DNA of 64,000 nt, taken from assembly GCA_016714225.1 (NCBI GenBank), contig JADJNS010000012.1, positions 344,381-408,380 on the forward strand, given 5' to 3'. A model generated the notes under the pieces. That model was not told the origin of the DNA and searched no databases. It was given only the letters and a program-made list of their open reading frames with translations. The DNA is from Archangiaceae bacterium (lineage in GTDB: Bacteria; Myxococcota; Myxococcia; Myxococcales; Myxococcaceae). The translations under genes were made by a program, and so were the position numbers. This document shows positions 1 through 7,997 of this stretch, one piece after another. Within the stretch, counting starts at the first letter, position 1; every line of letters begins with the position of its first letter.

Positions 1-611
1 CGCTCGAACGCCACGCTGCCGGCGGCGCCGTCGAGCTGCACCGCGACCATGCGCGCCTCGGCCTCGCCGTCGTTCGACACGGTGACGGTGACCGCGGTGT
101 CCTGGTTCACGTTGGTGGCGAGCGGCGCGTGGGTCTCGCTGACGGTGAGGTACGAGGGGCTCTCCATCATCATCACCAGCGGGCCGAAATCGGCCGAGAT
201 GGCCGAGCTGGTCGGGCCGTCCATCGCCTCGACGGTGCCCGACAGCGTCACCTCGCCGGGGTCGGCGGCTTCGAGCGTGAGCACGAACGCGTGCGCGTCG
301 CCCGGCTGCAGGTCGACGGTGCCCTCGGCCGCGGTGGCGGCGAGCCGCACCCGGCCCGCTCCCGCCTGCGCCAGCGGAGCGGTGGAGACGCCCAGCGCGG
401 GCGACTTGCCGGTGTTCTTCACGGTGAGGGTGAGCGAGACCTGCTGGCCGAGCGTGACGTGCGCGCTCGAGAGCGCGGCCTCGACGCTGAGCACCGCGGG
501 GTCGGTCGAGAGGGGGTCACCGCCGCCCGAGCCACCGCCGGTACCGCCGGTGCCGCTGGGGTTCTGGCAGCCGAAGAACGCGAACGCAAAGCAGAGCGCG
601 AGTCGTTTCAT
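1..611 (-). CDS. CARDB-like lipoprotein, C-terminus beyond the window
   Basis: The protein starts MKRLALCFAFAFFGCQNP, a short basic n-region, a hydrophobic core and a lipobox (FFGC), so it is predicted to be an outer-membrane or periplasmic lipoprotein. A Gly/Ser/Thr linker follows the cysteine. The rest is made of beta-rich repeats with patterns such as GQQVSLTLTVKNTGKS and VNQDTAVTVTVSNDGEA, typical of CARDB/Ig-like adhesion modules. An AGGAG Shine-Dalgarno lies about 7 bases before the ATG. It is the last gene of a three-gene leftward group with a haem protein and an Ig-repeat protein, all exported. The C-terminus is cut off by the window edge, so total length and any further domain are unknown. 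Confidence 0.72.
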   Translation of the reverse strand, partial: MKRLALCFAFAFFGCQNPSGTGGTGGGSGGGDPLSTDPAVLSVEAALSSAHVTLGQQVSLTLTVKNTGKSPALGVSTAPLAQAGAGRVRLAATAAEGTVDLQPGDAHAFVLTLEAADPGEVTLSGTVEAMDGPTSSAISADFGPLVMMMESPSYLTVSETHAPLATNVNQDTAVTVTVSNDGEAEARMVAVQLDGAAGSVAFE

Positions 612-623
612 GGTCGTTCTCCT

Positions 624-1545
624 CTACTGGCAGTAGGTGGGGTGGCTTGCGATGGCCGAGAGGGCCGACTGCATCGTCTCTTGCGAGGCGAAGGCGCTCA
701 TGCAGGCGTCGAACACCGGGCCTTCACACTTGTACTCGGTGCGGCCGTACGCGTACTTCATCGCGGTGCGGCACACGTTGAACTTGAAGTCGGGCGACCC
801 GACGATCGCCTGCAGCAGCTCTTTCTCGTTGCTGATGGTGACGCCGCCGATCAGCACCTGCGGCGCGTCGATGGGCGGTGAGGCCACGGTGTACTGCAGC
901 CGCTTGGGCAGCACGCGGGCCACCGGGTCCAACCCGAACACCGGGTGGTAGTGGCAGCCGGCGCACTGCGCCGACTTGCGGACCGTCGGCGCTCACCCCG
1001 GTGGTGTTGAGCGCGGCCTTGAGCTCGATGCCGAGCGCGTTGTTGAGAATGCGGTAGGCGTGCACGATGCGAAAGCCCTCGAGCTCGTTGCCGCGAAAGC
1101 GGGTGCGCCACTCGGGGCTCTGGAAGTAGCCGTAGCCGCCGTTGACCGCGTCTTCGGTGATGACCGGGTCCATCACGCCGTTGGTGTCGCCGGTCTGGCG
1201 GGTGAAGACGTAGGGGCCCACGAACAGCTCTTTCCACTTCTTGTTCTCGGTGAGCAGCTTGCGGGTGAGGAAGTAGGCGGGCTCTTGCACGCGGTACGGC
1301 ACCGGCTCGGGGTTGAAGCGGGTGTTGATGAAGGCGGCGAAGCGGTCGATGAACGGCGGCGCCTGCAAGAGGTTGGGCACCTCGTTGCGCGGGTCGGTGG
1401 CGGCCAGCAGCGCGGGGGTGGGCGCGGTGCCGAGCAGGTTCGCGGCGAGCCGAATCGCGCAACGCTCGCGCTGCTCGGCGGTCAGCGCCTGCGCCGACGC
1501 GGCGGCGCTCATCAGCAGCGTGACGGCGATGATGGGACGGGTCAT
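624..1545 (-). CDS. Exported c-type haem protein, frameshifted
   Basis: The start MTRPIIAVTLLMSAAASAQA is a clear cleavable signal peptide. The first frame runs to about position 975 and then goes out of frame. The neighbouring frame resumes with KSAQCAGCHYHPVFGLDP, so the CxxCH haem-attachment site lies exactly at the break; one extra base near 975-980 explains it. The restored protein is about 306 residues and ends with a cysteine-rich tail (VCRTAMKYAYGRTEYKCEG) and a TAG stop. The region before the haem site (FINTRFNPEPVPYRV, LLTENKKWKELFVGPY) resembles the cytochrome-associated DUF1549/DUF1592 kind of protein, but I could not fix the family. The upstream gene runs into this one in the same frame without a stop; because of its own signal peptide I treat it as a separate gene. 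Probable role: periplasmic electron transfer. Confidence 0.6.
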
Positions 1546-4218
1546 GTGCGGCCTCCGGGGGGCGCCTCGAGCACCGGGCGTGCCGGGCACCACGGCGCCC
1601 GCTTTCGGGGACTTGGGGCCGAGGCCCTGCGCGCGCGCTCCCGAGATTCGTCCCGCGGGGGAGACAGTGACCCGCTTGCGAGTCAGCGCCAGCAGCGCGA
1701 GCACGAGCAGCGGCGCCAGGGAGAGGCCCGACGCGCTGCAGCCCATGCCCTCGGCCATCGCCGGGCCGGGCGCGGGTCGGGTCGGGTCGTTCCACACCTG
1801 CACCTGAATGCTCTGGGTCTCGCCGCGGTTGCCGGCGGCGTCTTCGGCGACGACTTTGAGCTCGTGCGAGCCGTCGCCGGCGGTGACGGTGTTCCACGTC
1901 GCTTCGTAGGGCGGTGAAGTGACCGCGCCCAGCTCGACGCCGTCGACCAGGAACCGCACCACGCGCAGCACGTCGTCGTCGTTGGCGGTGGCGCTCAGGG
2001 TCACCGTGCCCTCGAGCTGCGCGAGGGGCGCAGGGCTCACCAGCCCCACGGTGGGAAGGGTGGCGTCGACGGTGACCAGCGCCTGCGCGCGCAGGCCGCC
2101 GGCCGAGGCGCTCACCGAGTAGCGGCCCGCCGCGCCGACCGCGTGCAGCACGCCGTCGGCGTCGATGTCGCCGGCGGTGGCCGACCAGTCGATGGTGCCG
2201 GGCATCGGCACCTCGTCACCGAACTGGTCGATCAACGACACGGTGAAGCTCTGGGCGCCGTTGGGCCTCAAGGTGATGCGGTCGGGGTCGAGCGAGAGGT
2301 GATCGGCGGTGGCGGTCACGTCGACGCTCACCGTCGAGGTGGCGCTCTTCATCGCCGCGTTCGAGATGGTGACGGTGAGCGTGTACGTGCCCGCCTGCGC
2401 GAAGGTGGCGGTGGCCTGCCTGGCGGCGTTGCTGTCGTTGGGGGCGAACGCCACCGGCGCGGGGCCGGTCGACTCCCAGCGGTACTTGAGGCCCGGCTCG
2501 CCGCCCTCGTCGTCGGCAAAGGCGCGCAGCCGGGTGGTGCGCGAGGTGACCGCCGCGGGGGTGGCGGTGGGCGGCGACAGCACCACCGGCACGCCGTCGT
2601 TGGCGACGGTGACGAAGGCGCGGGCCGACTTGCCGCTCAGCGTAGCGCGCACCTCGAACGGGCCGCCCAGCGTCGAGCCGGCGTGAAACTCGCCGGTGGT
2701 GTTCATGGTTCCGCCGCCGAAGCTGACCCAGCTGACCGTGCCCGGGGCGGTCATCGCGCGGTTGAACTGGTCGAGCGGGTTGGCGGTGAGCAGCGCGGTC
2801 TGGCCGGGCTTCACCGTGACGGTCGCGGGCGTCACCGACACCGAGGTGAAGTCGGCGCCCACCGTCACGCTCACCGCCGAGGTGACGGCGAGGCCCGCGG
2901 CGTCGGCGATGGTGACGGTGAAGGTGTAGGCGCCGGCGCGGGTGAGGGTGGCGGTGGTGCGCTTGGCGGCGTTGTTGCCGTTGGGCGAGAATGTGACTCC
3001 GGTGCCGGCGGTGGCGGCCCAGGTGTACTTGAGCAGCGCCTCGCCGCCGTCGTCAGAGCCGAGCGCAGTGAGGGTGAACGACTTGTTGTCGATGACCACC
3101 CTGGCGGCCGCGGTGGCCACCACCGGCGGCGTGCCGGTGACCACGGTGATGGCCGAGGTGGCGGTCTTGCCGAGCAGCGAAGCGGTGACGGTGTACGGCC
3201 CGCCGGCGACGGCGGGCGCGGTGTAGAGGCCGGTCGCGGTGAGGGTGCCCTGGCCGGTCGGCACCGACCAGGTGACGGTGCCGGCGGGAGCGGCCATGGC
3301 CTGGCTGAACTGATCGAGCGTGCCGGTCGAGAGCTGCTGCTGGCCGCTCAGGGTGAGGCTGCGGGCGGCGGGGGTGACGGTGAGCCGGGTGAACGCCGCG
3401 GTCACCGTGGCCGAGACGGTGGCGTTGACGAAGGCGCCGGCGGCGTCGGAGATCTTGACGTTGAAGGTGTAGGCGCCGACGCGCGAGAGGGTGGCGGTGG
3501 TGGCCTTGGCGGCGTTGGTGCCGTTGGCGCTGAAGGTGACGGCGGGAGCGCCAGTGGGCGCGGCGGTGGTGGACCAGGTGTAGAGCAGCGCGGCCTCTCC
3601 CTGGTCGTCGGCGCCGCGGGCGCTGAGCGCCAGCGTGGTGGGCGAGGCAGGGTTGGCGGCCGGCGCGGTGGCGACGGTGGGGGTGAGGTTGCCGGGCACG
3701 ATGGTGATGTCCTGCACCAGGTACTTCTGCTGATCGCCGCTGGTGTTGAGGTCGCCGTTGACCGACTGAACGGCGATGAACACCTTGGCGGTGCCGGCGG
3801 TGGCGGGCGCCGTCCACGCGAAGTTCCAGCTGGCCTTGCCGCCGCTGAAGGCGAGCTTGTCGCCGTGGGTGAGCTCCATCGCCCCCCCGACGGCGCGCTG
3901 GAGCAGGGTGCTGGTGATGGGCGACAGGGTGCCGACGTCGCTGGCGATGTTGGTGCCGGCAAAGGCGCCAGGGCCCCCCGAGACCTCGAGGGTGAAGGTG
4001 GCGCGGGTGCCGGCCGTGACGTTGACGGGGCCGGTGACCGCGACGCCGCCCTGCAGCAGCCGCGCGGTGGTGGCGGTGGCGGGAGTGGCCTGGGGGTTGT
4101 GGCAGCCGCTGCAGCTGACCCCGGCGGTCTTGCCCGACCGGCCGGTGACTCCGCCCAGGCTGGTGGCGTGGGCCGAAGCAGCGATCGAGCAGAGCAGGGC
4201 GGCGAGAGACGTGCGCAT
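1546..4218 (-). CDS. Ig-repeat surface protein with MYXO-CTERM-like tail
   Basis: The start MRTSLAALLCSIAASAHA is a signal peptide, preceded by GGAG at a good distance. Just after it comes VSCSGCHNPQA, a CxxCH that could bind haem c or may only look like a haem site. The body holds three tandem units of about 200 residues, each a PKD-like half (TNAAKATTATLSRVGAYTFN and two close copies) and a Big-like half (LDQFSQAM, LDQFNRAM, LIDQFGDEV), then a last Ig-like domain. Around residue 825-849 it ends GMGCSASGLSLAPLLVLALL followed by TRKR: a MYXO-CTERM sorting tail, known to be cut and anchored at the myxobacterial surface. No stop follows; the frame stays open through 42 Pro/Gly/Arg-rich residues into the next gene and as far as 724. 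A lost stop is likelier than a true fusion. Probable role: surface adhesin or structural protein. Confidence 0.7.
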
Positions 4219-4408
4219 GGGCAGCTCCGAGGGAAGAAGAGAGGCCGAGCCAGAGCACGGGCGATGCCGCGAAGCTGGAGCCCTTGGAGTCGGGCACTTG
4301 GAGTCGGGCTGTCCCGCCGAAGAGACAGAAGAGGGTGTCCCCCCGCCGAGACGGTGGATAACGAAGGCCCACCCCGCACCAGCGCCCGAAACGAACCCCA
4401 CCCCAAGG

Positions 4409-4438
4409 TTGACCACCGCCCGCCGCGCCCGCTATAGC
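4409..4438 (+). promoter_or_regulatory. Sigma-70-type promoter for rpsO
   Basis: TTGACC and TATAGC are separated by 18 bases, a close match to the housekeeping consensus in otherwise GC-saturated DNA. Transcription would start near 4445, giving a leader of about 65 bases with GGAAGGAAC before the rpsO ATG. The rest of the divergent gap from 4219 to 4508 holds a 13-base direct repeat of CTTGGAGTCGGGC near 4282-4308 and nothing else recognisable; the promoter of the leftward Ig-protein gene must also lie there. Confidence 0.6.
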
Positions 4439-4508
4439 CGCCGACGTCGCCGACTGCCCCCCCTCGCGGTGGCGACATCCAATCACCGAGGGCGGAAGGA
4501 ACACCGCA

Positions 4509-4778
4509 ATGTCCGTCACCCCTGAGCGCAAGAGCGCGCTCGTCACGCAGTTCAAGACCCACGACAAAGACACGGGTTCGCCCGAGGTTCAGGTGGCGCT
4601 GTTGTCCGAGCGCATCACCCACCTCACGGACCACTTCAAGACCCACAAGAAGGACCACCACTCCCGCCGGGGCCTGCTCAAGCTCGTCGGTCAGCGGCGC
4701 CGCCTTCTCGACTACCTCAAGACCAAAGACGGCATGCGCTACAAGAAGCTGATCGACGGTCTGGGTATCCGCAAGTAA
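4509..4778 (+). CDS. rpsO: 30S ribosomal protein S15
   Basis: An 89-residue protein of the normal S15 length. Conserved S15 signatures are visible: the start MSVTPERKSALVTQFKTHDK, DTGSPEVQVALLSERI, then HKKDHHSRRGLLKLVGQRRR and LDYLKTKDGMRYKKLI. S15 binds the central domain of 16S rRNA early in small-subunit assembly. GGAAGGAAC precedes the ATG. It lies directly before pnp, the classic bacterial rpsO-pnp order. In Escherichia coli S15 represses its own translation through its leader; no equivalent pseudoknot could be established here. Confidence 0.97.
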   Translation: MSVTPERKSALVTQFKTHDKDTGSPEVQVALLSERITHLTDHFKTHKKDHHSRRGLLKLVGQRRRLLDYLKTKDGMRYKKLIDGLGIRK

Positions 4779-4789
4779 AGGGGAAGTCG

Positions 4790-4820
4790 TGGTGCATGCA
4801 GTGCGTTGCTGCATGCACCA
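4790..4820 (+). promoter_or_regulatory. Perfect 12-bp hairpin in rpsO-pnp gap
   Basis: The arms TGGTGCATGCAG and CTGCATGCACCA are exact inverted complements around a 7-base loop, 11 bases after the rpsO stop. No T-run follows, so it is not a normal intrinsic terminator. In E. coli a stem-loop upstream of pnp is cut by RNase III and lets PNPase control its own mRNA; position and shape suggest an analogous processing or mRNA-protecting site here, which is inference. Confidence 0.55.
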
Positions 4821-4927
4821 GCAACACCGGCAGTAAAACGGCGGGTGGTCGGAAGCGTTTTGATTTTCTGTTCTGTGTGACCGAAGAGAATCGGCCCCAG
4901 AGGTCAGGGACTCAAGACGGTCCGCCC

Positions 4928-4953
4928 GCTCGCTGCCACTCTCAAAAGCGAGC
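4928..4953 (+). promoter_or_regulatory. Hairpin covering the pnp ribosome binding site
   Basis: GCTCGCT and AGCGAGC form a 7-bp stem with a 12-base loop that ends 5 bases before the pnp ATG. The only purine-rich Shine-Dalgarno candidate (AGCGAGCAAGAA) lies partly in the right arm, so the fold would hide it. This fits translational control of pnp, but the effect is inferred from the sequence alone. Confidence 0.4.
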
Positions 4954-4958
4954 AAGAA

Positions 4959-7124
4959 ATGCACATCAAGAAGAGCATCACCCTCGGCGACCGCGAGCTG
5001 TCGATCGAGGTCGGCCGGCTGGCGAAGCAGGCAGATGGTTCGTGCGTGGTGAAGTACGGCGAAACGGTTCTCCTCGCCACCTCGGTGAGCGCGCGCGAGA
5101 AGAAAGACGTCGACTTCCTCCCCCTGACCGTCGAGTACAAAGAGAACCTCTACGCGGCGGGCAGGATCCCCGGCTCGTACTTCAAGCGCGAAGGCCGGCT
5201 CACCGAGAAAGAGACGCTCAGCTCGCGCCTCATCGATCGCGCGTGCCGCCCGCTCTTCCCCGAAGGCTACGGCTACGAGACCCAGGTCATCGTCAGCTGC
5301 ATTTCGTCGGACGGTCAGAACGACCCCGACGTGCTCGGCCTCACCGCCGCGTCGTCGGCGCTGATGTCGTCGGACATTCCGTTCAACGGCCCGATCGCCG
5401 CCGTTCGCGTCGGCCGCATCGACGGCAAGCTGGTCATCAACCCCACCTACAAGCAGCGCGAGACCAGCGACATCGACCTGGTGGTGGCGTGCAGCAAAGA
5501 AGCGATCGTGATGGTCGAGGGCGGCGCGAACGAAGTGCCCGAGAAAGAGATTCTCGCGGCGCTCGAGTTCGCCCACCAGGCGTGCCAGCCGATCTTCAAG
5601 CTGCAGACCGAGATTCGCGCCGAGCTCAATGTTCAGGAGCGCACCTTCGACAAGATTCCCAAGCACGACCCGGCGCTCGTCGAGACCGTGAAGGGCTTCG
5701 CGTGGGAGGGCATCAAGGCCGGCTACGCGATCGCCGACAAGGGCGAGCGCTACGGCAAGCTCTCCGAGGTGAAGAAGGCGATGATCACCGCGCTGAAGGC
5801 GAAGCTCGGTGACCCGGCCTACACGCCCGCCATCGAGAAGTCGGCCAAGGCGATCTACGAAGACCTCAAGTACGACTACATGCGCGGTCTGACCGTCTCG
5901 GGTCAGCGCATCGGCGGCCGCCCGCACGACGGCGTTCGCAACATCACCATCGAGGTTCAGCCGCTGCCGCGCACCCACGGCTCGGCGGTCTTCACCCGCG
6001 GCGAGACGCAGGCGCTGGTGGTGGTCACCCTCGGCACGGCCGACGACGAGCAGCGCATGGAGTCGCTGACCGGCGACTGGTTCCGCAAGTTCATGCTGCA
6101 CTACAACTTCCCCCCGTTCAGCGTGAACGAGACCAAGCCGCTGCGCGGCCCGGGTCGCCGCGAGATCGGTCACGGTGCGCTGGCCGAGCGCGCGCTGCGC
6201 GGCATGCTGCCGGCGAGCGACAAGTTCCCGTACACGATTCGCATCGTGTCGGACATTCTCGAGTCGAACGGCAGCTCGTCGATGGCGTCGGTCTGCGGCG
6301 GCACCCTGTCGCTGATGGACGCGGGCGTGCCCCTGAAGCAGCCGGTGGCGGGCATCGCCATGGGTCTGGTGAAAGAGGGCGACAAGATCGCCATTCTCTC
6401 GGACATTCTCGGTGACGAAGATCACCTCGGCGACATGGACTTCAAGGTCTGTGGCACCAAGAACGGCATCACCGCGGTGCAGATGGACATCAAGATCACC
6501 GGCCTCACCACCGAGATCATGATGAAGGCGATGGAGCAGGCGCGCCTGGGCCGTCTCCACATCCTCGACAAGATGCTCGCGGCGATCCCCGAGTCGCGCA
6601 AGGAGATCAGCCAGTACGCTCCGCGCATCACCACCATCCAGATTCGCCCCGAGATGATCAAGAACGTCATCGGGCCGGGCGGCAAGGTGATCAAGGACAT
6701 CATCGCGCGCACCCAGACGGCCATCAACGTCGACGACACCGGCCGGGTCGACATCGCGTCGTCCGACGGCGAGGCGGTGAAGCAGGCGGTGGCGATGATT
6801 CAGGCGCTCACCCGCGAGGCCGAGGTCGGCAAGGTCTACCTGGGCACCGTGCGTCGCGTGAAAGAAGAGATCCCCGGCGCGTTCGTCGAGATCTTCCCCG
6901 GCACCGACGGCATGATTCACATCAGCGAGCTGTCGGACAAGCGCGTGAAGACCATCTCCGAGGTTCTCAAAGAGGGCGACGAGGTGATGGTCAAGGTCAT
7001 CAACATCGACAAGACCGGCAAGATTCGCCTCTCGCGCAAGCAGGCGCTCGAGGACATGGCGAAGCAGCAGGGTGGGGCGCCGACGCCCACGCCCACCGCC
7101 ACGGCTCCCGAAGCCAAGGCCTGA
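4959..7124 (+). CDS. pnp: Polyribonucleotide nucleotidyltransferase (PNPase)
   Basis: A 721-residue protein of standard PNPase length. PNPase degrades RNA 3' to 5' by phosphorolysis and can add tails in reverse. Order of domains: first RNase PH domain (residues about 10-140, LPLTVEYKENLYAAGRIPGS), helical linker, second RNase PH domain (about 310-540, with RGETQALVVVTLGT, GSSSMASVCGG and the acidic GDEDHLGDMDFK region of the active site), KH domain (about 555-610, IKNVIGPGGKVIKDI) and S1 domain (about 625-695, AFVEIFPGTDGMIHISELS). The tail is a Pro/Thr-rich linker. It follows rpsO by 180 bases containing two hairpins and is closed by a strong terminator. The protein normally works as a cytoplasmic trimer. 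Confidence 0.98.
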   Translation: MHIKKSITLGDRELSIEVGRLAKQADGSCVVKYGETVLLATSVSAREKKDVDFLPLTVEYKENLYAAGRIPGSYFKREGRLTEKETLSSRLIDRACRPLFPEGYGYETQVIVSCISSDGQNDPDVLGLTAASSALMSSDIPFNGPIAAVRVGRIDGKLVINPTYKQRETSDIDLVVACSKEAIVMVEGGANEVPEKEILAALEFAHQACQPIFKLQTEIRAELNVQERTFDKIPKHDPALVETVKGFAWEGIKAGYAIADKGERYGKLSEVKKAMITALKAKLGDPAYTPAIEKSAKAIYEDLKYDYMRGLTVSGQRIGGRPHDGVRNITIEVQPLPRTHGSAVFTRGETQALVVVTLGTADDEQRMESLTGDWFRKFMLHYNFPPFSVNETKPLRGPGRREIGHGALAERALRGMLPASDKFPYTIRIVSDILESNGSSSMASVCGGTLSLMDAGVPLKQPVAGIAMGLVKEGDKIAILSDILGDEDHLGDMDFKVCGTKNGITAVQMDIKITGLTTEIMMKAMEQARLGRLHILDKMLAAIPESRKEISQYAPRITTIQIRPEMIKNVIGPGGKVIKDIIARTQTAINVDDTGRVDIASSDGEAVKQAVAMIQALTREAEVGKVYLGTVRRVKEEIPGAFVEIFPGTDGMIHISELSDKRVKTISEVLKEGDEVMVKVINIDKTGKIRLSRKQALEDMAKQQGGAPTPTPTATAPEAKA

Positions 7125-7140
7125 GCTGAAACGTCTTTGA

Positions 7141-7189
7141 ACCGCGGGAGTCGCGCCCTTACGTGGCCGGCTCCCGCGGTTTTGTTTTT
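7141..7189 (+). terminator. Rho-independent terminator of rpsO-pnp
   Basis: ACCGCGGGAG and CTCCCGCGGT form a perfect 10-bp stem around a 20-base loop, followed at once by TTTGTTTTT. It lies 16 bases after the pnp stop. The opposite strand lacks an equivalent T-run, so it should mainly stop rightward transcription before the convergent membrane-protein gene. Confidence 0.88.
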
Positions 7190-7196
7190 GCGGGGG

Positions 7197-7817
7197 TCAG
7201 TCGGCGCGGGCGTTGTTCCACTGGTGGTACAGCGACATCGACGCGTCGTAGCCGAGCAGAAAGAGCGACTGGAAGATCGACGCCACCGCGAAGCCCTCCC
7301 AGCGGGCGTCGGTGCGGCCGGGGCCCTGCCAGAGCGCCGCCGAGACCGCGAGCGTGGCCACGTCGAACACCGCGTTGATGGCGTACGAGAGCTGCGCGTT
7401 CTTGCCCTCCTGCCGCGGGTCTTCGTTCGAGGGCGGGTGGCTCTTGAAGGTCACCGCCAGCGAGATGGCCGCGATGAGGGTGTTCACGCCGCCCCACACC
7501 AGGTGGCCCAGGTGCGCGCCGCGCCAGAAGGGGTCTCGCGTGGTCGGGTAGCCGATGGCTCCCACCGCGAGGGTGCCGACCGACCAGCCGCTGTACACCA
7601 GCAGGCTCGCTTTGTTCGCCAGGTCGCGGCGCGGCGCGTAGTCGGGGGGAACCTCGATGGCGTGCAGCGAGAGCGTCAGCAGGAGGGCGAGCACGGCGGC
7701 AGAGCGTATCGCGGCGGGAGTGCGTATCGCGGCGGGGGTGAGTAGCGCGGCGGGGGTGCGTACCGCGGCGGGGGTGCGTATCGCGGCGGGGGTGCGTATC
7801 GCGGCGGGAGTGCGCAT
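7197..7817 (-). CDS. Small multi-pass membrane protein with repeat-encoded N-terminus
   Basis: I do not recognise the family. The protein has about 206 residues. After a hydrophobic leader (AAVLALLLTLSLHA) come about four hydrophobic segments, for example LVYSGWSVGTLAVGAIGY, GVNTLIAAISLAVTF, AVFDVATLAVSAALW and the segment around IFQSLFLLGYDASMS. The only plausible ATG falls inside the first unit of an 18-bp DNA repeat, so residues 1 to about 42 are seven copies of RTPAAI-like hexapeptides. No Shine-Dalgarno precedes this ATG, so the true start may be a weaker codon closer to the hydrophobic leader. Changes in repeat number would alter N-terminal length without breaking the frame. It runs toward the pnp terminator and stands alone. 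Confidence 0.55.
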   Translation of the reverse strand: MRTPAAIRTPAAIRTPAAVRTPAALLTPAAIRTPAAIRSAAVLALLLTLSLHAIEVPPDYAPRRDLANKASLLVYSGWSVGTLAVGAIGYPTTRDPFWRGAHLGHLVWGGVNTLIAAISLAVTFKSHPPSNEDPRQEGKNAQLSYAINAVFDVATLAVSAALWQGPGRTDARWEGFAVASIFQSLFLLGYDASMSLYHQWNNARAD

Positions 7818-7830
7818 CGCGGCGGGGCGG
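7705..7830. repeat. Seven tandem copies of an 18-bp unit
   Basis: The unit CGTATCGCGGCGGGAGTG is repeated seven times end to end with single-base changes (A/G in the GGGAG/GGGGG stretch; TATC, TAGC, TACC, CATC). Being a multiple of three it stays in frame with the leftward membrane protein, whose first residues it encodes. Confidence 0.9.
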
Positions 7831-7854
7831 CGATTCGGCACGCTGACACAGCCG

Positions 7855-7884
7855 TTCACGTTCACGTTCACGTTCACGTTCACG
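7855..7884. repeat. Five copies of TTCACG
   Basis: A perfect hexanucleotide array lying between the 18-bp array and a 7-bp array, in the gap between two divergent genes. No function is evident; slipped-strand copy-number change would alter promoter spacing for one or both genes. Confidence 0.9.
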
Positions 7885-7885
7885 G

Positions 7886-7927
7886 CTCGCGTCTCGCGTC
7901 TCGCGTCTCGCGTCTCGCGTCTCACGT
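7886..7927. repeat. Six copies of CTCGCGT (last one variant)
   Basis: Five perfect heptamers and a sixth CTCACGT follow directly after the hexamer array. The repeat ends about 70 bases before the rightward zinc-finger gene, so it lies in its likely promoter or leader region. Confidence 0.88.
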
Positions 7928-7997
7928 CGACGGCAGGTGAGGCGAATTGCCGCGTGGCCGGCTCGAAGGCGCTGATTCTCAGGTCGCGGCGCGGCCG

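Noticed and set aside
1546..1671. True fusion of the Ig-repeat protein with the haem protein
   Set aside because: The haem protein has a complete signal peptide of its own and the first protein ends with a sorting tail; a lost stop is simpler.
4790..4820. Intrinsic terminator of rpsO
   Set aside because: No T-run follows the stem, and pnp expression normally depends on read-through from rpsO.
3402..6920. A 1,172-residue minus-strand open frame opposite pnp and rpsO
   Set aside because: pnp and rpsO are certain on the plus strand, and the antisense protein has no recognisable domain.
7705..7927. CRISPR array
   Set aside because: Units are directly adjacent without spacers and are 6, 7 and 18 bases long; no cas genes nearby.
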